Assembly: GCA_963170055.1 (NCBI GenBank)
Contig: CAUJGJ010000336.1
Span: 1,473,423 to 1,483,422, forward strand
Origin: Halisarca cf. caerulea
Lineage: Eukaryota; Porifera; Demospongiae; Chondrillida; Halisarcidae
Length of the DNA stretch: 10,000 nt
Direction of reading: 5' to 3'
This document shows positions 1 to 5,947 of this stretch, piece after piece (position 1 is the stretch's first letter; every line of letters begins with the position of its first letter). A model generated the notes under the pieces. The model saw only the letters and a program-made list of their open reading frames with translations, had not been told where the DNA came from and searched no databases. The translations under genes and the position numbers were made by a program.

Positions 1-300
1 CAAATGTCTGACCCAAATCTTCTTGGGTAAATGCTGACCATTATTTCTAACACTCATAGTTGCCAGCTGTCCCTGATTTTGCTGGACAGTCCCTGCAATA
101 CCTCTGTGACCTGCTGTCCCTAAACTACCTCTAATATCCTGCAAAACCACTTGAGGCAAAGAAGGGATAGCTTCCCACTAAGCTCGGCTGCAAACCCTCA
201 AGTTTACTCGTCTGGAGCATTTAGTGCTGATTCAGTCGGAAATTAAGTCAATGTTATTCTGTTGCTCGAAATCATTGACAGTGGTTGGTAACTATGAACA
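1..300. other. Unassigned sequence at left edge
   Basis: I see no recognisable gene here. The minus strand is free of stops from 177 to the window edge (59 codons, no domain recognised), which may be chance. Short motifs such as CTGTCCCT and CAGTCCCT recur around 65-120, suggesting an old degenerate repeat. Confidence 0.3.
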
Positions 301-345
301 ATGTGCGTACGTACATACGTACGTGTGTACACATGCACATGTACA
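301..345. repeat. Simple repeat rich in GTAC/ACGT
   Basis: This is an alternating purine-pyrimidine stretch made of GTACGTAC, CATACGTACGTG and ACATGCACATGT. It is strongly self-complementary. Confidence 0.7.
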
Positions 346-454
346 ATGGTGGTACTCGTAGTACAGGCAATCACACGTCACTGAAAACCTTCACAATGGA
401 GTGGAACACAATCTGCACCCTTTAAATCTACCACCTTGCAAAGTGCTAACCACA

Positions 455-628
455 AATGTCAGATTATCAAGGTGTCACTGGGCACAAAAACTTGATATTC
501 CAACACTCTGTGGACAACAAACAAGGTGTCAGATTACAGAGGTTGTTGGATGATTGAGTAATTATTAGGATATGCTCCTCAAATCATGGTCAGATTACAA
601 AGAATGCCGAATTACAGAATTTCCACTG
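455..628. repeat. Degenerate repeat with a pogo-like end
   Basis: The motif GTCAGATTA(T/C) recurs at about 458, 528 and 590, each followed by similar words (AAGGTGTCA, CAGAGG, CAAAGAATG). The stretch ends in GAATTTCCACTG|TA. Read from the other side this is TA|CAGTGGAAATTC, a typical pogo/Tc1-mariner-type terminus with a TA target site. The left end is not clear, so this is probably a decayed or truncated element. Confidence 0.35.
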
Positions 629-639
629 TACCCAGGTGG

Positions 640-1050
640 CTCCATACATTGAATATCTATGGTGGCTCAATGCACTTAGAATGTGCTTACAACTTGTTTA
701 CACGAAAATGATCGAAACGATCAATGTATGCATTTATAGGGTACGGTACCTGTTTATGAAGTATCCACATTCGCTTATATGTTTTCCGCAGTTTTGTGTA
801 AATAGTCCATGTAAACATCTTCAAAAGTATGCGTTTACAAGGGTAACCGGATATGTGTAAATGGGACCATACACTATAATGGGACTGCCTTTATACGTAC
901 GTAATAGCCCATGGCTATTGGTTCCCCAGGATAACAAAGTTTCCTGATACCTGACGCTCACATACGTACGCATGTATGCAAGTTGGTCAATTCAGAGAGA
1001 ACATCAAGGCATTGAGATGTTGGGTTGAAGAAGTTGAACAGCGATACGAT
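640..1050. other. Unassigned AT-rich spacer
   Basis: No supported gene is present. A 74-codon ORF at 636-860 has no domain or splice context. Short palindromic words such as GGTACGGTACC and TACGTACG are scattered through it. Confidence 0.4.
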
Positions 1051-1053
1051 TTA

Positions 1054-1593
1054 CAGTGAAACTTGCTTAGTACGTACCTCGAAGGGAACACAAAATCAGT
1101 ACTCACTATCAGAGGTGCTTACTATCAGGGTTGGTTTGTATATATATATGAGGTATACACAGGGACAGAATGAGGAGTACTCACTATCCAGGAGTATGTA
1201 CTAAACCAGAACTTACTATCAGGGTTGGTTTATGTACATGAGGTATACACAGGGACTGAATGAGGAGTACCCACTATCCAGGAGTATGTCTAAACCAGGT
1301 ACTTATTATCAGGTTTGGTTTATGTACATGAGGTATACACAGGGACAGAATGAGGAGTACTCACTATCCAGGAGTATGTCTAAACCAGGTACTTACTATC
1401 AGGTTTGGTTTATGTACATGAGGTATACACAGGGACAGAATGAGGAGTACTCACTATCCAGGAGTATGTCTAAACCAGGTACTTACTATCAGGTTTGGTT
1501 TATGTACATGAGGTATACAGAGGGACAGAATGAGGAGTACTCACTATCCAGGAGTGTGTACTACACCAGGTACTTACTAAGCAAGGTCCCCTG
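1054..1593. mobile_element. TA-flanked inverted-repeat element (MITE-like) carrying a 90-bp tandem array
   Basis: The left arm (1054-1078) begins CAGTGAAACTTGCTTAG. The right arm (1569-1593), read on the minus strand, begins CAGGGGACCTTGCTTAG. By eye 21 of 25 positions match. Both ends abut TA (1052-1053 and 1594-1595), as expected for pogo/Tc1-mariner insertions. No transposase frame is present, so it would be non-autonomous. The interior is almost entirely tandem repeat. Boundaries are inferred from TIRs and the TA duplication only. Confidence 0.6.
1150..1580. repeat. 90-bp tandem repeat, about 4.8 copies
   Basis: Copies begin at 1150, 1240, 1330, 1420 and 1510, exactly 90 bp apart, each starting GAGGTATACA(C/G)AGGGAC. 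A diverged partial copy lies at about 1100-1149. The last copy merges into the right terminal repeat of the enclosing element. The period is divisible by three, so the array is open in one frame, but there is no sign that it is translated. Confidence 0.9.
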
Positions 1594-1599
1594 TAGTAC

Positions 1600-1770
1600 T
1601 ATAGCACCAAATATGGCGCAAACATGCAGAGGAACCTCTTACAACAAACTGCCCTAATACCAGAAACCTCTCCACAATGGACTGTTTTGGTGGGTCCAGA
1701 TAGACTGCTATGCATGTGAAATAACATCTGAATAGTAGAAACCTCTACATAACAACCCTTTACCAGAATC
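1600..1770. repeat. Degenerate AACCTCT-type repeat fragments
   Basis: AGGAACCTCTTACAACAAAC, AGAAACCTCTCCACAATGG and AGAAACCTCTACATAACAAC recur within 140 bp. They resemble the AACCTCT core of the inverted-repeat elements at 8199 and 4113. No complete element can be drawn. Confidence 0.4.
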
Positions 1771-1778
1771 TTAAGTGT

Positions 1779-2010
1779 ACAAAGATATGTACATACATAT
1801 GCACGTATGTATGTACATACACAAAACATACATATGTACACACTACACACATACGTACATACATACATACATACATTCACATGCACGCACCTTCCAATGT
1901 AAGAAAAACTGCCATAGGTAGATAAACGTACATTAACATGTATGTACACACATAAGTATACATACTGTATGTTTACGTACATACGTACCTCCAACACACA
2001 CATAACACAA
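1779..2010. repeat. ACAT/GTAC-rich simple sequence
   Basis: The stretch is interrupted (ACAT)n, TACGTACA and CACACA words, densest at 1850-1876. It contains no coding signal. A 139-codon minus-strand frame here is low-complexity shadow. Confidence 0.7.
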
Positions 2011-2190
2011 AAACACACATGATTTGCAATGTCATGTTGAACTGCATAATATTATTATATAGTCACTTTCAGTTAGTGCACAGGGAAATTCCACTCTCAG
2101 AGATAAGGGAGGAGAGGACAGGATATATATGCATACATATGTCCATTTGAGGGTGAAGCCTATATAAACAACAGGACACAAACATTCTGT

Positions 2191-2205
2191 TTGTGTGCGT
2201 GCGCG

Positions 2206-2258
<53 letters not shown>

Positions 2259-2267
2259 TGTGTATGT

Positions 2268-2343
<76 letters not shown>

Positions 2344-2373
2344 ATGTGTGTGTGCGTGTGTGCCTGTGTGTGT

Positions 2374-2424
<51 letters not shown>

Positions 2425-2434
2425 TGTGTGTGCG
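2191..2434. repeat. (GT)n microsatellite, about 240 bp
   Basis: This is a nearly continuous GT repeat with a few interruptions (GGTG, TATG, CATG, CGTG, CCTG, GAG). It gives cysteine-valine or histidine-threonine frames on both strands that should not be read as genes. Unlike the two later tracts it is not next to a recognised plus-strand exon. Confidence 0.97.
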
Positions 2435-3039
2435 AGAGTACATACTCAACATCTGTGAACCCAATGCACTTTATAATAAAGGACTACCTGCCTACAGAGA
2501 CTACAATCATCTGGACTCCAGAGCAGTCTTTATATACAGGTTTCACCGTGCCAAGATGTACCATAGCTAGGATCAACTCATCAAAAGGTAAATTTCGTTT
2601 GCCCTCGCCCACCCCAGCGAAAAAGACACATACCCAACGAATCGATAAAATCAAAGTAAACCACAGACAGCAGATAGACATAGTTAGTCAACCATGCTGT
2701 TGGAGTATTTACGTACGCTAGGATCATAGATAATAATAAAAAGTTACACGCAACGAAACGATAAATATTATTATTATTATCGATGTTTAGGTTTCTATTA
2801 TCCATGCTAGGGCGGACCGACCGAACAAACAACACGTTACTCTGCGAACACAAACTCAGGGTACTGCTACACATGTTCCTACGAATAGCACCAAGTGGCG
2901 GCAGACGAAAGTCGATGTAGAAGCCGGTCGTAAGTACAGAACGACCATGCCAAGTCTGAACAATTCGTTGAGGAACAAGAAAAGGACAAATCTTACAAAT
3001 GCTAATCTAACTTTTTAAAAGTCACAGAGCAAGTCTCAC
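2435..3039. other. Unassigned region downstream of the minus-strand candidate exon
   Basis: No secure exon is found. A short AT-rich stretch with an (ATT)n run is at 2766-2781. On the minus strand a possible second exon for the 3097-3040 leader (2955-2879, after TGTTCAG) would close after 24 codons at TAG, giving a 44-residue peptide, but it has no independent support. Confidence 0.3.
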
Positions 3040-3097
3040 CTCCGTACGCTGAAGATAAGGCCACTAACAAGAAGAAAAGTGTCACGAAAGTTGCCAT
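3040..3097 (-). CDS. Candidate signal-peptide exon of an unidentified secreted or membrane protein
   Basis: On the minus strand an ATG at 3097 begins MATFVTLFFLLVALSSAYG, a textbook signal peptide with a small-residue cleavage region (SSAYG). The context is favourable, with a purine at -3 and G at +4. The frame runs into GGAG|GTGAGAC, a near-consensus donor, after 19 codons plus one base. This is the same phase-1 layout as ADAM10 exon 1. Upstream (3100-3240) is relatively CpG-rich and could be a promoter. I cannot identify the next exon with confidence, so the product is unknown. The gene would be divergent from ADAM10, about 2.2 kb away. Confidence 0.45.
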
Positions 3098-3275
3098 TTC
3101 CCTTTGGTTCACGCTAAAGGAGATCGCACTATGCCGAGGTCAGGCAGCTGAAAAGGCAATCACGCGGAGGGGATTGCGCAATGCGGTGGGATGCTCGAGT
3201 GTCGTCGATTTGTCCGCTTCCTGCGTCGACTGAATACACCCTCTATCACACCTCTATACCCCTTTGAACCTCTCT

Positions 3276-3340
3276 CCCCCCCCCCCCCCGGTAATAACAT
3301 GCAGAATTCTGTCCAGCGGGGGAGGGGTGGGGGGGTGGGG
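3276..3340. repeat. C14 tract facing a four-run G tract (G-quadruplex-like)
   Basis: A run of 14 C (3276-3289) is followed 28 bp later by GGGGG-A-GGGG-T-GGGGGGG-T-GGGG (3318-3340). The four G-runs with one-base loops fit the classic quadruplex pattern on the plus strand. The C tract could instead pair with the G tract as a hairpin. Confidence 0.75.
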
Positions 3341-3502
3341 AGAAGCTTCCACCCTGAAAAAGTTCAACGGTAGTGCTAATTACTGTAAACAAGGCCCTAC
3401 TTGAGTATCAAATCAACCTTGAATGGCCTCAGATACCACCTTATATAAGCTAAAATTCAATTTTCCCTGGGGGAGCACACCCCCACACCCCATAGCTATA
3501 TA

Positions 3503-3666
3503 CAGTATTTGCTTGAGTATAAGTCGCAGTTTCAGACTCAATTCTAGGCAGTATTTTTGTAGAGTGCGACTTATACAACAAATACTATATCTATACATAG
3601 TATATGTCGTTCATTCACATGTTAGTCAGCTTTCTTAGGGTGCGACCTATACTCAAGCAAATACGG
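3503..3666. mobile_element. TA-flanked MITE-like element with three related arms
   Basis: The left arm begins CAGTATTTGCTTGAGTATAA and continues GTCGCA. The right arm, read on the minus strand, begins CCGTATTTGCTTGAGTATAG and continues GTCGCAC. TA flanks both ends (3501-3502 and 3667-3668). A third, internal arm at 3564-3587 is also a right-type copy (TGCGACTTATACAACAAATA). The (C/A)GTATTTnC..GTATAAGTCGCA terminus resembles pogo/mariner-type MITE ends. No protein is encoded. Confidence 0.65.
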
Positions 3667-3803
3667 TACTCCTATGATACCACATACATCACTGCACTGC
3701 ATGTGTTTTATAGACAACTGGGGTACCACGTATGTACATATCTGCCCCCCCATTGCTATTGGTCCCATGATCATTAACCTGAGAGAAACCCTGCTGCATA
3801 GAT

Positions 3804-3926
3804 ACAATACATACATCAAAACATACAATACATACAATACATACAATACATACATACATACATACATACATACATACAATACATACATACAATACATACA
3901 TACATACATACATACAATACATACAT
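3804..3926. repeat. (ACAT)n / ACATACAAT microsatellite
   Basis: Tandem ACATACAAT words grade into pure (ACAT)n and back again. All frames through it are repeat-derived. Confidence 0.92.
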
Positions 3927-3978
3927 CAAAAACACAATCAAGTATTACATGGCATGCATGTACTCTAGTCCTATAGCT

Positions 3979-4002
3979 CCCCCCCCCAAAAAAAAAAAAA
4001 AA
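3979..4002. repeat. C9-A15 homopolymer junction
   Basis: Nine C are followed directly by fifteen A. The A run could be a retroposon tail, but no retroposon body or target-site duplication was recognised. Confidence 0.8.
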
Positions 4003-4034
4003 CTCATCCTACACAGATAGGACCGACATGTGTA

Positions 4035-4338
4035 CATTTAACCTCCTCCCCCCAAAATTAGGACACCTCCCCATAAAGGACAGCTGTGTTCCCAGTTGCG
4101 TACCATCATAGTGGTTTCACTGTACAGGACAGCTTACTGTGGTCCCAGTGGTGTCCTTATCGTAGAGGTTTCACTGTACAGGACAGCTTACTGTGGTCCC
4201 AGTGGTGTCCTTATCGTAGAGGTTTCACTGTACAGGACAGCTTACTGTGGTCCCAATGGTGTCCTTATTATAGAGGTTTCACTGTACAGGACAGCTTACT
4301 GTGGTCCCAATGGTGTCCTTATTATAGAGGTTTCACTG
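4035..4338. mobile_element. Possible TIR element containing the 54-bp array
   Basis: The right end GGTTTCACTG|TA reads TA|CAGTGAAACC from the other side, the same terminus as the element at 8199. A degenerate left end, TA|CATTTAACCTCC, lies at 4033-4046 and is followed by a GGACACCTCC word like that inside the array units. The left boundary is weak. Confidence 0.35.
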
Positions 4339-4364
4339 TACAGGACAGCTTACTGTGGTCCCAA
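4113..4364. repeat. 54-bp tandem repeat, about 4.7 copies
   Basis: Units start at 4113, 4167, 4221, 4275 and 4329 with GGTTTCACTGTACAGGACAG. A diverged partial copy precedes them (about 4075-4112). The first two full units carry CGTAGAG and the later ones TATAGAG, so the array grew in blocks. Each unit contains a full CACTG|TA terminus. The 18-codon period leaves open frames that are not genes. Confidence 0.9.
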
Positions 4365-4439
4365 TTGGACTAATTAGTTATTTTATCACACAATTTAGTA
4401 GATGTTCTTTTTGGTTTGCAAATACATTTCCTGGACATG

Positions 4440-4526
4440 TAGGGGGGAGGGGGGGGGGGGGGGGGGGATCTGCTGGGAGGGTGCGGGGGGGGGGATCTGC
4501 TGGGAGGGTGCAGGGGGGGGGGGGGG
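4440..4526. repeat. Poly-G minisatellite (27-bp period)
   Basis: Long G runs alternate with ATCTGCTGGGAGGGTGC, which occurs twice 27 bp apart (4468 and 4495). The plus strand is extremely G-rich and can form quadruplexes. Read length and assembly accuracy here are suspect. Confidence 0.88.
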
Positions 4527-4529
4527 AAT

Positions 4530-5171
4530 TCCTATACTACTTGGTCAAACTGAAGTGTGCAACTACGTATACATACACCACCTGAGGCCCTCTTGCAGTG
4601 AAAGTAAAATCTGTTCTCACTATGTTGGGATCCTGTTTCGACATATAATTACATCATGCGTCTATCCTAAATATAGGTCTATTCCATGTACAGTACACAT
4701 AGACAATAATAATATGGTTGCAGTAGTTTGTTAGCCAAAGCCTAGCTGTGTATTGGATGATTATGGTAACCATGGTGACTAACCACATAAGCCGCAAGGA
4801 CTATTCCTGGTTCATCCACTCATGATGCGAGGGTGGGTGACGTTGCCGTGGATGTATTCAATCAATAGACTGTAGAGCTTGAAAGCAGTGGATCTCAACG
4901 TTCTGCGAGTGTTATGCTGCTCCACACAGTCGTTCGAACACCCTGTGATCTACAAGCTACAGTAGTTTACAACTTGAAGGACTTTGCTGGATCCCACAAA
5001 GCTGGCTTTGTTTCCTTATCTATGCAGGACAGGGGAGTGATGGAGTATTAGAAGAAAAGATGAATTTCTTGAGGATATTTTGCATCCACTGAAGTCACAT
5101 ACTAGATAGGATCCACGACAGGCGCTGCAAAAGCAACTGAAGCGTCCAAGACACAAGGAGAACGACAGTCG
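4530..5171. other. Upstream region of the ADAM10-like gene, no gene seen
   Basis: There are no domain-bearing ORFs. A 45-codon plus-strand frame at 4914-5051 is probably chance. Possible promoter words are an inverted CCAAT (4752-4756), GTAACCATGGTGAC (4766-4779) and TGACGTTGCC (4838-4847). No convincing TATA box is visible. Confidence 0.35.
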
Positions 5172-5321
5172 ATGATGCCCTTGGATTTTCTCCGCCGATT
5201 TCCGTTTACGCTGATGAACGAACTAAAACGGAATCGAGCAAGAAAAGAAAGAAAAAGACCTAAGCACGAGCCAAAGCAGCGCAGAAGCGACAACCGAGTC
5301 CAATGTATCGCATGTTGCTAA
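5172..5321 (+). other. Upstream ORF overlapping the ADAM10 start codon (49 codons)
   Basis: An ATG at 5172 (repeated at 5175) opens a 49-codon frame that ends at TAA 5319-5321, past the ADAM10 ATG at 5303 and in a different frame. The product would be strongly basic (for example RNRARKERKRPKHEPKQRR), and I recognise no domain. If transcription starts upstream of 5172, this uORF would compete with the main start. If it starts between 5178 and 5303, the uORF is absent from the mRNA. It may simply be unselected 5' flank. Confidence 0.35.
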
Positions 5322-5357
5322 TGTTTGAAGTCCTACTGGCTGTAACCAGATCAGAAG
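5303..5357 (+). CDS. ADAM10: ADAM10-like exon 1: start codon and signal peptide
   Basis: The exon encodes MYRMLLMFEVLLAVTRSE plus one base, a short hydrophobic leader for entry into the secretory pathway. It ends at GAAG|GTGAGT, a near-consensus donor. The leftover G joins CT of exon 2 to make Ala, which leads straight into the prodomain, so both phase and content support it. The hydrophobic core contains a Glu, so the signal peptide is not textbook. The next in-frame Met codons, at residues 4 and 7, are alternative starts. An upstream ATG in another frame overlaps this start (see 5172-5321). Confidence 0.75.
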
Positions 5358-5755
5358 GTGAGTCTTTCACTAGTGGGTGCATCAGGTGAATAGATATTTG
5401 GGGCATTAGCGTTTTATTCTTGTCCGAATATTCAGTTGGTTGTAGTTCTGCAACGCGGGTTTAATAATGTTCCGAACCCCTAGCTACCAGGTGTCTATAA
5501 GCATATATTATTGTGTGAAAAGAAGTGAATACGTTTGTGCCTGTGCGCCGAAATCAACAACTTTGTGCAAGTCCTCCCACTCAAGTTTTTCATGTTTATT
5601 TCCTCGCGTGCAGCTACTGATGTTCCCCTGAACGATTTCATTGGTCACTTTGAAGCGCTAACTTACAATGAGAATGATCTGATTAGTAGCCATGAGAGAT
5701 TGAAGAGGACAGTTGGAGGAGAGAAACATGTTGAACTGAAGTTTACTGCTTTGGA

Positions 5756-5801
<46 letters not shown>

Positions 5802-5883
5802 TGTGTGTGTGTGTTTGTGTGTGTGTGTATGTGTGTGTGTGTGTGCGTGTGTGTGTGTGTGCGTGTGTGTGTGTGTGTGTGTG

Positions 5884-5947
<64 letters not shown>

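Noticed and set aside
636..860. 74-codon plus-strand ORF
   Set aside because: The composition is random, with no domain, splice context or repeat relation.
1232..1657. 141-codon ORF with 30-residue repeats
   Set aside because: It follows from the 90-bp tandem array inside an inverted-repeat element. There is no leader, no domain and no splice support.
2191..2570. Several ORFs of Cys-Val or His-Thr repeats on both strands
   Set aside because: They are translations of (GT)n/(AC)n. The same holds for 5743-6120 and 8604-9072 outside the ADAM10 exons.
2879..2955. Second exon for the minus-strand leader, giving a 44-residue secreted peptide
   Set aside because: The phase and a TGTTCAG acceptor fit and the intron would be 84 nt, but the sequence is unremarkable and closes quickly. 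Not enough to call.
3011..3233. Plus-strand stop-free stretch of about 74 codons without an early ATG
   Set aside because: It is the antisense of the better-supported minus-strand leader exon and its upstream region. No domain was recognised.
3979..4002. Retroposon (SINE) tail suggested by A15
   Set aside because: No SINE body, internal promoter boxes or flanking duplications are visible. It fits a simple homopolymer junction.
3804..4373. CRISPR-like array
   Set aside because: Repeats are contiguous with no unique spacers, and the surrounding DNA is eukaryotic.
4086..4377. 93-95 codon ORFs with 18-residue repeats
   Set aside because: They are produced by the 54-bp tandem repeat. Two frames are open equally, which is typical of repeat artefacts.
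4925..4950. GTTCGAAC resembling a tRNA T-loop
   Set aside because: The flanks do not pair as a T-stem, and no A/B-box spacing or acceptor stem was found.
4914..5051. 45-codon ORF upstream of ADAM10
   Set aside because: It is short, has no recognisable motif and no splice relation to the gene. The length is within chance expectation.
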